A stretch of 41,309 bases of DNA from Anaerolineaceae bacterium (GTDB lineage Bacteria; Chloroflexota; Anaerolineae; Anaerolineales; Anaerolineaceae). This document shows positions 34,111 to 41,309 of the stretch, piece by piece. A program made the translations under genes and the position numbers. The stretch is from positions 1 to 41,309 of the forward strand of contig JAFGLU010000044.1 in the NCBI GenBank assembly GCA_016927865.1, in the 5' to 3' direction. The stretch's first letter is position 1; each line of letters begins with the position of its first letter. The notes under the pieces are model-generated. The model was not told the DNA's origin and ran no database searches. It saw only the letters and a list, made by a program, of their open reading frames with translations.

Positions 34111-35165
34111 ACCTGGATGATGTGGCAGCTTTCCGCGAGCTGGATCCTCAGCGCATGATCGCCCAAATTGACGGCCTGCCCAGCCAATTGGAGCGAGCTT
34201 ACCAGTTAGGCAAGTGTCTGGAACTGCCAGAGATGCCTGGCTTGAAAGCCGTGTACCTGGCCGGGGTGGGCGGCTCGGCCATTGGGGCCGACCTGGCGGC
34301 GGCTTGCCTTTCACCCGCTTGCCCGATTCCTCTGGTGGTAGGCCGGGGATATGACTTGCCGGGCTGGGCCTGCGGGAAAGAGATCCTGGTGATCCTCAAC
34401 TCTCACTCGGGCAACACTGAGGAGACTCTGGCTTGCCTGGAAGCAGCCGTGGCCAACGGCTGTCGCATTTTAGCCATCACGACCGGCGGCTCACTGGCGT
34501 TGGCGGCAGAGCGGGTGGGCGCAGCGGTGTGGCAATTTGCGCACGGGCATGCCCCGCGCTCTGCGGTGGGTTTTTCGTATGGCTTGATTCACAGTGCCCT
34601 GTTCCGTTTGGGGTTGGTCAACGACCCCAGTAAAATGGTTCAGGATGCGCTGCATGATTTGCGTGACTTTCAATCGCACTTAATGGCGGGCGTGCCCGTG
34701 GCGTTGAACCCAGCTAAGCGCATGGCCGGGCAGATGGTGGGGCGGAATGTGGTTGTGTTTGGCGCCGACATTCTGGCGCCGGTGGCGCGGCGTTGGAAAG
34801 GGCAGATCAACGAAATGGCCAAGGCCTGGGCACAAAGCGAGGAGCTACCCGAGGCCGATCATAACCTTTTGGCGGGATTGGAAAACCCCGAAGCCGGCCT
34901 GACGCGCCTGGCAGTTGTCTTTCTGCGCGCGGCGGGGAACCATCCGCGCAACCGCTTGCGCCTGGATCTAACCCGGGAAATTTTCATGGAGCAGGGGATC
35001 AATACCGATAAATTCACGGCGCGGGGAGACCATCCGTTCACCCAGCAGTGGACGGCCTTGCTTTTTGGAGACTATACCGCGTATTATTTGGCTATGGCAT
35101 ACGGCGTCGATCCGACCCCGGTGCCTGCGCTGGAATACTTAAAAACTGCATTATCCGAAGCCTGA
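34107..35165 (+). CDS. Bifunctional phosphoglucose/phosphomannose isomerase
   Basis: 352 residues with two SIS domains. Phosphosugar-binding phrases are GVGGSAIGADLAA and LNSHSGNTEETLACL; the end-domain phrase EELPEADHNLLAGLE carries the catalytic glutamate and histidine of the small PGI/PMI family found in Archaea and some bacteria. It would interconvert glucose-6-phosphate or mannose-6-phosphate with fructose-6-phosphate in the cytoplasm. It is translationally coupled to rsmI (ATGA). Confidence 0.92.
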   Translation: MNLDDVAAFRELDPQRMIAQIDGLPSQLERAYQLGKCLELPEMPGLKAVYLAGVGGSAIGADLAAACLSPACPIPLVVGRGYDLPGWACGKEILVILNSHSGNTEETLACLEAAVANGCRILAITTGGSLALAAERVGAAVWQFAHGHAPRSAVGFSYGLIHSALFRLGLVNDPSKMVQDALHDLRDFQSHLMAGVPVALNPAKRMAGQMVGRNVVVFGADILAPVARRWKGQINEMAKAWAQSEELPEADHNLLAGLENPEAGLTRLAVVFLRAAGNHPRNRLRLDLTREIFMEQGINTDKFTARGDHPFTQQWTALLFGDYTAYYLAMAYGVDPTPVPALEYLKTALSEA

Positions 35166-35183
35166 TTGAAAGAGGGAAAAATT

Positions 35184-35753
35184 GTGAAGCACACCACAGG
35201 GTCCATTGAAGTTGTCACCGGTTCCATGTTCAGTGGTAAAACCGACGAGCTTATTCGCCGCTTGCGGCGGGCCAGGATTGCCCGGCAAAAAGTGCAAGTC
35301 TTCAAGCCCATCATCGACAACCGCTACAGTGTGGAAAAAGTGACTTCCCACGCCGGGAACGAGTTCGAAGCCCTACCGATCGAGTCGTCGAGCCAGGTCT
35401 TCGCCAATTTGAGCAGCGACACATCGGTGGTGGGAATCGACGAAGCACAGTTTTTTGATGAGGGCATTGTGGAGGTAGCTGGCCAACTGGCCGAACGAGG
35501 CATCCGGGTGATTGTGGCCGGCCTGGACACAGATTTTCGCGGCGAGCCCTTTGGGGTGATGCCGGTGTTTATGGCGATTGCCGAGCGGGTGGACAAGCTG
35601 CAAGCCATTTGCATGGTGTGCGGCGATAGTGCCAGCCGAACCCAGCGCCTGGTGAATGGGAAGCCTGCCCGTTACAGCGACCCGGTGGTTATTGTTGGCG
35701 CGTCGGAAATGTACGAAGCGCGCTGCCGTCAGCATCACGAAGTGCCGCGATAG
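35184..35753 (+). CDS. tdk: Thymidine kinase
   Basis: 189 residues of the type II thymidine kinase family. Walker [15 protein letters not shown], the acidic DEAQFF motif ([12 protein letters not shown]), and a zinc-binding set with [17 protein letters not shown] and a final CRQHH are visible. The GTG at 35184 is preferred, with AGAGGG upstream; a TTG at 35166 is in frame. It salvages thymidine and is followed by the purine salvage gene hpt. Confidence 0.95.
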   Translation: MKHTTGSIEVVTGSMFSGKTDELIRRLRRARIARQKVQVFKPIIDNRYSVEKVTSHAGNEFEALPIESSSQVFANLSSDTSVVGIDEAQFFDEGIVEVAGQLAERGIRVIVAGLDTDFRGEPFGVMPVFMAIAERVDKLQAICMVCGDSASRTQRLVNGKPARYSDPVVIVGASEMYEARCRQHHEVPR

Positions 35754-35767
35754 TGAAGGAGGGAAGC

Positions 35768-36340
35768 ATGTGGGATTACCGCGATTTCCTGGGCGAGGTG
35801 CTCATTGACGAGCCGGCCTTGCGTGCTCGCATCCGTGAGCTGGGTCAGCAAATATCGCAGGATTACCAGGGGGGGAACCTCCTGCTGGTGTGCATCCTGC
35901 GCGGCGGGGTGATGTTCCTCACCGATTTGATGCGCTCAATTGACATTCCACACGCAATCGAATTTATGGCGGTTTCGTCCTATGGGGTGGGGGGGCGCGA
36001 GTCGACCGGGCAGGTGCGCATTACCCTGGATTTGAACATCGATATCACCGATTGGGACGTGCTGCTCGTGGAAGATATTATTGACAGCGGTTTAACTCTG
36101 TCATCGGTGCTGGACTTGCTGGCGGTGCGCAAGCCGCGCAGCCTGCGCGTTTGCACCCTGCTGGATAAGTTCGAGCGCCGCGAGGTGGATATCCCTGTGG
36201 AATATGTGGGCTTCCGCATCCCAAATAAGTTTGTTTTTGGTTACGGCCTGGATATCGACGATTTTTACCGCGGCCTGCCGTTTGTGGGCGTGGTGGATTT
36301 GGAGAAATACCAAAAGCTGACCGGCGGGGGAAAGGAATGA
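35768..36340 (+). CDS. hpt: Hypoxanthine-guanine phosphoribosyltransferase
   Basis: 190 residues. The PRPP-binding loop is VLLVEDIIDSGLTLSSVL; other family segments are LLLVCILRGGVMFLTDLMR and the late YVGFRIPNKFVFGYGLDIDDFYRGLPFVG. It joins hypoxanthine or guanine to PRPP. ATG 35768 has GGAGG upstream and gives the standard N-terminus. Its neighbours tdk and cca suggest a nucleotide/tRNA housekeeping operon. Confidence 0.95.
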   Translation: MWDYRDFLGEVLIDEPALRARIRELGQQISQDYQGGNLLLVCILRGGVMFLTDLMRSIDIPHAIEFMAVSSYGVGGRESTGQVRITLDLNIDITDWDVLLVEDIIDSGLTLSSVLDLLAVRKPRSLRVCTLLDKFERREVDIPVEYVGFRIPNKFVFGYGLDIDDFYRGLPFVGVVDLEKYQKLTGGGKE

Positions 36341-36350
36341 GGGCCGCCGC

Positions 36351-37841
36351 ATGAAGTGGGCGGTGGATGAACTCCTGGCTGCCGTGGCAAAGAGGACGGC
36401 GGCGACGAGGCAGCCCGTCTACCTGGTGGGCGGGGCTGTTCGCGACCGTGTGCTGGGGAAACCTATCCATGACCTGGATTTTGTGATGACCTCGCCAACG
36501 CGCCCGTTGGCCAAACGCCTGGCAGATGAACTGGGGGGCGGGCTGTATGTAATGGACGTCGAGCGGGATATTACCCGCGTGGTGTTGATGGATGGCGATG
36601 AACGCCTGGTGTTGGATTTTTCGGCTTTGCGAGCGCCCGACCTGGAAGCCGATTTGCGTGCGCGAGATTACACTGTTAATGCCATGGCGATGGATGTTCG
36701 ACCACCGCAAACGGTGATTGACCCGTGCGGCGGGTTGGAGGACCTGCGCGAGAAACGCTTACGGGCTTGTGGACCGACCAGCCTGAGCGATGACCCGGCG
36801 CGTGTGTTGCGCGGGGTACGGCTGGCGTTGAGCCTTTCGGCGCGGATTGAGCCGCAAACGCAGGCCTGGATGCGCGCCGCAGCGCCGCTGCTGTCGCGAG
36901 TCTCGATGGAGCGCCAGCGGGATGAATTGTTCAAGATGCTGGAAGGCCCGCACCCGGCTACCGCAATGGAGGTGGCCGACCAGATGGGGATTTTGCGCCA
37001 AGTGCTGCCCGAACTGGAAGCAATGAAGGGGGTAACCCAGTCGGCGCCGCATGTGCATGACGTTTGGATGCACACGCTGGAGGTGATGAAGCGCCTGGAG
37101 CAGTTGTGGGGCGTGCTGGTGGGTGACTTCCGCGAGGGCAGCGCCGAAGGCTTGGTACTGGCAACGGCGGTGACCTGGTTGGGTCGCTTCCGCGAGCAGT
37201 TCGCCGCCCATTTTAGCGCCGCTCTGGCCACCGACCGTTCCATCCGTGGGCTGATGATGCTGGCAGCGTTATACCACGATGTGTCCAAGCCGGTGTCACG
37301 CAGCGTGGAAGAAAGCGGCCGAATCCGCTTCTTTGAACACGATGACCGTGGGGCCGAGGTTGCTGCCCAGCGCGCGCGCGCACTGGCTCTGAGTGGAGAT
37401 GAAGTGTCTCGGCTGCAAACTTTGATCGCCGGGCATATGCGTGTGCACCATCTGGCCGACCAGCCCGAGCCGCCCACCCGGAGGGCGATCTACCGTTACT
37501 TTAAGGCGCTGGGCGCGGCGGGCATTGACCTGTGCTTGTTTTCTCTGGCCGATACATGGGCTACCTATAGCCACACGCTGCCGCAGGAGCAGTGGTTGGC
37601 TGAGTTGCGCGTTTGCCGGGCATTGTTGGAGGCGCGCTGGGAACAGACCGAAGCCGTGGTGCAGCCGCCGCGTTTGGTGAGCGGGGGTGAGGTGATGCGC
37701 GAGTTGAAGTTGAAGGCCGGCCCTGCGGTTGGGCGCGCGCTGGAAGCTGTGCGCGAGGCCCAGGCGGAAGGGCTTGTGACCACGCTAGAGGAAGCGCTGG
37801 TCTTTCTGCGCGGCTGGCGTGATGATGAGACAGAAGGATAG
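36351..37841 (+). CDS. cca: tRNA nucleotidyltransferase (CCA-adding type) with HD domain
   Basis: 496 residues. The class II nucleotidyltransferase head has LVGGAVRDRVLGKPIHDLDFV with the metal-binding DxD, RDYTVNAMAM, and RVLRGVRLALSL. After the neck an HD-type phosphohydrolase domain is present (HVHDVWMHTLEV and AALYHDVSKP, then HMRVHHL). The domain layout is shared by CCA-adding enzymes and poly(A) polymerases; the tRNA genes here lack a coded CCA (tRNA-Glu), which makes CCA addition the likelier role. The HD part could act on 2',3'-cyclic ends. It begins ten bases after hpt. Confidence 0.88.
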   Translation: MKWAVDELLAAVAKRTAATRQPVYLVGGAVRDRVLGKPIHDLDFVMTSPTRPLAKRLADELGGGLYVMDVERDITRVVLMDGDERLVLDFSALRAPDLEADLRARDYTVNAMAMDVRPPQTVIDPCGGLEDLREKRLRACGPTSLSDDPARVLRGVRLALSLSARIEPQTQAWMRAAAPLLSRVSMERQRDELFKMLEGPHPATAMEVADQMGILRQVLPELEAMKGVTQSAPHVHDVWMHTLEVMKRLEQLWGVLVGDFREGSAEGLVLATAVTWLGRFREQFAAHFSAALATDRSIRGLMMLAALYHDVSKPVSRSVEESGRIRFFEHDDRGAEVAAQRARALALSGDEVSRLQTLIAGHMRVHHLADQPEPPTRRAIYRYFKALGAAGIDLCLFSLADTWATYSHTLPQEQWLAELRVCRALLEARWEQTEAVVQPPRLVSGGEVMRELKLKAGPAVGRALEAVREAQAEGLVTTLEEALVFLRGWRDDETEG

Positions 37842-37849
37842 GTGAACGG

Positions 37850-38626
37850 ATGGACACAACTGTAGAACTTTATTGCGAGGAGCGCGGAAAGGGGCCGCTT
37901 CCGTTGATGCTGGTACATGGCTTTCCCTTTGATCACAGCTTGTGGAACGAGGTGGCAGCGCATTTGGAGAGCGAGACGCGGCTGCTGCTGCCCGATTTGC
38001 GCGGCTACGGCCTGTCGCCTGTCCCTGATGGGATTTACACAATGGAGTCGATGGCCGCGGACCTAAAGGCTCTGCTGGACCGCCTGGGAGTTCAGCGCGT
38101 GGCATTGGCCGGCCATTCGATGGGCGGGTATGTTGCGCTGGCCTTTGCCGAAGCCTACCCGGAGCGGCTGGCTGGGCTGGCGATGGTGACAAGCGCGGCG
38201 GCGGCGGATGCTCCCGAACGCAAGACGGCTCGCTACCAGCAGGCCGAGGAGATTGCCCGCCAGGGGGTGGGCATTTTGGAGGGCAGCCTGGAGCGCTACT
38301 CACCGATGGCAGAGGCCCGCGAGCGCGTGCGCGGCTGGATGCGGCGGGCGCGCCCGGCGGCGGTGCAGAGCACGCTGATGGGCATGGCCGAGCGCCACGA
38401 CCGCCTGGAAGTGCTGGCTGGGCTGCGTGTTCCGGTTGAAATTATCTCAGGTGATTTAGATACCTTGATCCCGATGGAGCGCTCGCGCGAGATGGCTGAA
38501 AAGTTGTGGGACGGGAACCTGACGATTCTACCCGGCGCGGGGCACATGTCCATGTTGGAAATGCCAGCGTCCACTGCGGCGGCGCTGCGAGCGTTCATGG
38601 CACGCTGCGTGAACGCAGGAATGTAG
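37850..38626 (+). CDS. Alpha/beta-hydrolase
   Basis: 258 residues. The fold is evident from LVHGFPFDHSLWNEV, LLPDLRGYGLSP, the nucleophile elbow GHSMGGYVALAFA, the acid in SGDLDTLIP and the histidine in PGAGHMSMLEMP. The triad is complete, so an active esterase, lactonase or related hydrolase is expected; the substrate is unknown. It starts eight bases after the cca stop and probably ends that transcript. Confidence 0.92.
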   Translation: MDTTVELYCEERGKGPLPLMLVHGFPFDHSLWNEVAAHLESETRLLLPDLRGYGLSPVPDGIYTMESMAADLKALLDRLGVQRVALAGHSMGGYVALAFAEAYPERLAGLAMVTSAAAADAPERKTARYQQAEEIARQGVGILEGSLERYSPMAEARERVRGWMRRARPAAVQSTLMGMAERHDRLEVLAGLRVPVEIISGDLDTLIPMERSREMAEKLWDGNLTILPGAGHMSMLEMPASTAAALRAFMARCVNAGM

Positions 38627-38672
38627 TTTGAAAACCGGTCAATCAACGATCTTCTGAAAAGGAGCTGATGCG

Positions 38673-39032
38673 ATGTATATGATATTGTTCATTCTAGATG
38701 ATCCGGCCCTGCTGGATGAGGTGCTAGAAGCCTGGTACAACCTGGGAATAGGCGGCGCGACGATCTTTGAGAGCACCGGCATTCACCGCCGCCGCGCCAA
38801 GCGGTTGAGCATCCCCATGCGCTATCTGCTGCCCGATGTGAGCGATTCGCTGGAAGGGAATCGCACTGCGTTGGCCATTGTGCCCGATGAGGAGACGGTG
38901 AACAAGTGCATGGCAGCTACCGAAAAAATTGTCGGTGATTTGAGCCAGCCGTATACAGGAATTTTCGCCTCCTGGCCTTTGGGCGTTGTAAAGGGCATTC
39001 CGAAAGCTACTTCATGGGGAAAGGCGGAGTAG
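38673..39032 (+). CDS. PII-like (GlnB-fold) protein
   Basis: 119 residues. The opening MYMILFILDDPALLDEVLEAWYNLGIGGATIFESTGI has the strand-helix-strand order of the PII/GlnB-like ferredoxin fold, and a second half (ALAIVPDEETVNKCMAATEKIVGDL...GIFASWPLGVVKGIP) completes it. A uridylylated T-loop tyrosine as in true GlnB is not seen. Such divergent PII-like proteins are often encoded beside a transporter that they regulate in response to nucleotides. It lies one base before an antiporter gene, strongly suggesting it controls that protein. AAAAGGAG precedes the ATG. Confidence 0.75.
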   Translation: MYMILFILDDPALLDEVLEAWYNLGIGGATIFESTGIHRRRAKRLSIPMRYLLPDVSDSLEGNRTALAIVPDEETVNKCMAATEKIVGDLSQPYTGIFASWPLGVVKGIPKATSWGKAE

Positions 39033-39033
39033 G

Positions 39034-40014
39034 ATGATCTGGTTTCAGTTCATAATCAGCTCGGCCATTTTAGTGGTGGTGGGGCTCAAGTTGGCAGAAT
39101 TTGCCGATGTGATTGCCATTCGCACTGGGATGGGTGGGTTGTTCGTGGGAGCGATTCTACTGGCTGCTTCCACTTCGCTTCCCGAGCTGTTGACCACCCT
39201 CAATTCCTTTCAGTTGGGGGAATTCAACCTTGCTGCGGGAAACTTGTTTGGCAGTAATATGTTCAACATGTTTATGTTGGGGGTGCTAGATGTCCTTTTT
39301 TGGCGGCAAAGCGTGCTGCGGCGTATCCGCTTGCGACACGCCATGTCGGGGACTGTCGCCAGCCTGTTGATTGCCTTGGTGCTGTTTTTCTTGCTAGCCG
39401 ATATCAATATTATGATTGGCTGGGTGGGGTTGGACAGCCTCGTGATCATTCTGGCTTATATCGGGCTGGTCTACTCGCTGCAAAACAGTGGAGATCATCA
39501 AGTGGTGGTTGGCGAGGTGGAAATTGACCCCAAGATGATGTCCCTGGCGGCCGCCATCGTCGGCTTTGTACTGGCGGCAGGAATCCTGGTGGTGGTGACT
39601 CCCTGGCTGGTGGAGAGCAGCGTTGCTATTGCTGAGATTACGGGCCTGGGCACCGGTTTTGTGGGCATTGCGCTGGTGGGCCTGGTGACCTCGCTGCCCG
39701 AATTGGTGACCACCATTGGGGCGGTGCGTTTGAAGGCCTTTGACATGGCTGTGGGCAACCTGTTTGGCAGTAACATGTTTAATATGTTCGCCTTGGGCCT
39801 GGGGGATGTGTTCTTGATCAACGGCCGGTTCTTGGACCTGATTGACCCGACCTTTGCCCTGACCGGAATGGTGGGCCTGGTGCTGACCTTGCTGGCTGTG
39901 GTAGGCAACGTGGGCAAGTTTGAGCGGAAAATATGGATCTTTGAGATCGATGCAGCCTTGCTCATTTTAGGGTACATCGGCGGTCTGTATTTCCTGTACC
40001 TGCGGGGGCTATAA
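39034..40014 (+). CDS. Na+/Ca2+ exchanger-family antiporter (CaCA)
   Basis: 326 residues with about ten membrane helices arranged as two inverted halves. Each half carries the alpha repeat: LAASTSLPELLTTLNSF...NLAAGNLFGSNMFNMF in the first and GLVTSLPELVTTIGAV...DMAVGNLFGSNMFNMF in the second. The conserved glutamates of the TSLPE motif bind the cation. It should exchange calcium or another divalent ion for sodium or protons; the ion pair is not decided. The start lies two bases after the PII-like stop. Confidence 0.92.
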   Translation: MIWFQFIISSAILVVVGLKLAEFADVIAIRTGMGGLFVGAILLAASTSLPELLTTLNSFQLGEFNLAAGNLFGSNMFNMFMLGVLDVLFWRQSVLRRIRLRHAMSGTVASLLIALVLFFLLADINIMIGWVGLDSLVIILAYIGLVYSLQNSGDHQVVVGEVEIDPKMMSLAAAIVGFVLAAGILVVVTPWLVESSVAIAEITGLGTGFVGIALVGLVTSLPELVTTIGAVRLKAFDMAVGNLFGSNMFNMFALGLGDVFLINGRFLDLIDPTFALTGMVGLVLTLLAVVGNVGKFERKIWIFEIDAALLILGYIGGLYFLYLRGL

Positions 40015-40027
40015 GCTGTCTGAAGGG

Positions 40028-40076
40028 AGATCATAAAACCAGGTCAACGCGCAGCGTTGACCTGGTTTTATGATCT
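40028..40076. terminator. Bidirectional hairpin between antiporter and zinc-ribbon genes
   Basis: Perfect 23-bp arms (40028-40050 / 40054-40076) with a GCA loop between two convergent stop codons. TTTTTGCG follows on the plus strand. Confidence 0.8.
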
Positions 40077-40100
40077 GGTTTTTGCGTCTTGGGTGGGGAA

Positions 40101-40397
40101 TTATGGATAAATTTCATCCAGCACAGGCTGGTAAAAGCAGTGGCAGCCGTCGGGATTGGAGCAGCCTTCTACCGGCAACGTGGGAACTTGGTCTTTAGGA
40201 TAGGTGCCTTGAACAGCCTGACAGGCGGTGCAGGCGTCTTCGGCGACGACGAGATTCACCATAAGCACACGCGGGTTTTCTTGAAATTTCTTCAGGGCAA
40301 CAGCGGTGGTAGAAAAGACACGCAGGTCAGCCTGGCAATTGGGGCAAATAAGGGTGGTATCTGAGACATTTGTGTTACAGCGGGAACAAGTTTGCAT
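40101..40397 (-). CDS. Small zinc-ribbon protein
   Basis: 98 residues with a typical N-terminal zinc ribbon (CSRCN...CPNCQ, residues 4-20), a short helical middle and a second cysteine group at the C-terminus (ACTACQAVQGTY ... CSNPDGCHCFY). The second group resembles the C-terminal cysteine cluster of phage head-morphogenesis proteins only loosely. A nucleic-acid or protein-binding role is possible; none is shown. GGAGA precedes the ATG. Confidence 0.75.
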   Translation of the reverse strand: MQTCSRCNTNVSDTTLICPNCQADLRVFSTTAVALKKFQENPRVLMVNLVVAEDACTACQAVQGTYPKDQVPTLPVEGCSNPDGCHCFYQPVLDEIYP

Positions 40398-40451
40398 ATG
40401 GTTCTCCGTTTTCTATTATTTTTATGATTTTACTACGAATCACGCCACAGC

Positions 40452-40543
40452 CTGAGTAATTGCTCAGCGGGTGAGGAAAGTTCCCGAATTTGAGATGTGT
40501 GTGGGGGGTGCGAAGCACCCCCCACACACATCTCAAATTCGGG
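40452..40543 (+). repeat. Palindrome-plus-tail repeat, copy 4
   Basis: Tail 40452-40482 (CTGAGTAATTGCTCAG then GAGGAAAGTT) followed by a perfect 29-bp hairpin (40483-40511 / 40515-40543) with loop GAA and apex GCGAAGC. Compared with copy 1 the stem has a substitution and two extra base pairs, all matched on the opposite arm. It lies between two minus-strand genes. Confidence 0.8.
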
Positions 40544-40658
40544 TCTCTTGGAAATTGGCGTGGTGAGGATCGGCATTTTGCCGTTAAACGATCCCTTCCC
40601 CGTCTGGCTCGGGGAAGGGAAAGGGAGGAAAACAGATACCGGTAAAGAGGAGGGAGGA

Positions 40659-41054
40659 TTAAGATGGTTCAGGCGCCGCTATTGTTTTTTTTAACAAAGT
40701 TGGACGCCGAACTAGCTTGTTCAGGTGAGCAATGAGGGTGCCGCTAGAGATGGGCTTGGTCAGAAAATCATCTGCGCCGTTATCCAACGCTTCAGCGATC
40801 ATGCCCGGGCTGTCGATTGCTGAGAGAATTAAGATGGGAACGTCGCTGAATTCGCGAATCGACTTGCAGACACTCCATCCATCCATCTCCGGCAGCATCA
40901 GATCCAGGATGACGACGTCGGGGCTGTGCTGGCGAGTCATCTCAATGCCTTGTGCTGACGAATTTGCAGCCAATACGTCAGAGCTTGCCGGCGTGAGCAA
41001 AATCGTCAGCAGGTCTGTCATCCCCAAATCATCGTCAATTACCAATACTTTCAT
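40659..41054 (-). CDS. Stand-alone response-regulator receiver
   Basis: 131 residues consisting of one receiver domain and a short tail. The acidic pocket is VIDDD, the phosphoacceptor is Asp51 in VVILDLMLPEMDG, and the switch residues are the Ser of LILSA and the Lys of LTKPIS. No DNA-binding or enzymatic output domain follows, so it relays signals or acts through protein contacts. ATG 41054 is supported by AGGAAGG; a TTG at 41057 is in frame. The cognate kinase is not adjacent. Confidence 0.92.
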   Translation of the reverse strand: MKVLVIDDDLGMTDLLTILLTPASSDVLAANSSAQGIEMTRQHSPDVVILDLMLPEMDGWSVCKSIREFSDVPILILSAIDSPGMIAEALDNGADDFLTKPISSGTLIAHLNKLVRRPTLLKKTIAAPEPS

Positions 41055-41309
41055 CAAAACCTTCCTAGCGACAGCGTGGTTATTTTTCAGTAACCTTTTG
41101 AATTACAATCCTATTATCATTCAATCCCCCGGCTTTTTACCTTGCAAACGGTTTACAATCAAATTCGCGCATTTTGGAACCGCCGGTGGGTACCTGCCAC
41201 GGCAACTCCCGTAGAGCCTGGGCGGGAGCACTCAAAGGTTGTTAGACAGCAAGGGGCAAAACAGCGCGGCGGGCGGCCAAGGAATCCCACTGGTTACTGA
41301 GCCAGGCAG
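41055..41309. other. Non-coding end of the window with a structured motif
   Basis: The first part must hold the promoter of the receiver gene on the minus strand, but no clear hexamer pair is seen. At 41184-41220 lies a third copy of the GGTACCTGCCACGGCAAC motif, with stems around GTGG/CCAC (41187-41200) and CTCCCG/CGGGAG (41206-41228). It is probably the leader of a gene beyond the window. Confidence 0.4.

Noticed and set aside
40471-40482. GAGGAAAGT resembling the conserved core of RNase P RNA
   Set aside because: The match is only the short tail of the palindrome repeat; no other RNase P RNA elements surround it.

Overview
The window looks like a chromosomal segment of an anaerobic, probably fermentative member of the Chloroflexota, most likely class Anaerolineae. 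This assignment is inferred from gene content and style (NBR1-type Ig-like lipoprotein, Pro/Ala/Thr linkers after lipoboxes, PadR-controlled ABC and sensor genes, a T-box ahead of serS, long perfect-stem hairpins at gene ends) and no marker gene was searched. Promoters read from the sequence are of the ordinary sigma-70/SigA type, often with 17-bp spacers.

Layout. 1-2800: a long palindromic repeat and short structured motifs, then a cytoplasmic histidine kinase whose sensor is a LacI-type sugar-binding fold. 2831-4128: a PadR regulator with a HAAS/double-sensor membrane protein, on the minus strand. 4277-4349: tRNA-Glu(CTC). 4561-9373: a plus-strand operon of PIN/TRAM membrane RNase-like protein, cysS, rlmB, an alkyltransferase-like DNA-repair protein, a PHP phosphoesterase and a small membrane protein. 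9522-17622: a five-gene oligopeptide ABC importer (A, B, C, D, F) ending in a small membrane protein; the C-type permease carries an unusual repeat-built insertion. 17723-19830 (minus): serS under a serine T-box, followed by a DUF456 membrane protein. 19827-22475 is a mobile-element hot spot: a TolB-like lipoprotein, an intact 1338-bp insertion sequence with an 8-bp target duplication just upstream of it, and a decayed tnpB/omega-RNA end.

22494-27810: a lectin-like protein overlapping tail-to-tail with a UbiA prenyltransferase, a DUF429-like protein, a glycine-rich RRM protein with a long leader, a tandem pair of palindromic repeats, and a 569-residue protein with a possible nucleoside-phosphorylase-like C-terminus. 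27914-31960 (minus): a MacB/FtsX-type ABC exporter and a PadR regulator with an AT-hook tail. 32201-40014 (plus): NBR1-like lipoprotein, rsmI, sugar-phosphate isomerase, tdk, hpt, cca, an alpha/beta hydrolase, then a PII-like protein translationally close to a Na+/Ca2+ exchanger-family antiporter. 40101-41054 (minus): a zinc-ribbon protein and a stand-alone response-regulator receiver.

Most notable unexplained signals: (1) a family of four 'tail plus long perfect hairpin' repeats (at 4-88, 25853-25934, 25952-26042 and 40452-40543) whose stems differ in sequence but stay perfectly paired; (2) the roughly 275-residue OppC insertion made of four degenerate repeats of about 60 residues; (3) the orphan tnpB-zinc-finger/omega-RNA-like end next to a start codon; (4) a PII-like/CaCA antiporter pair; (5) a three-copy structured motif near signalling genes.
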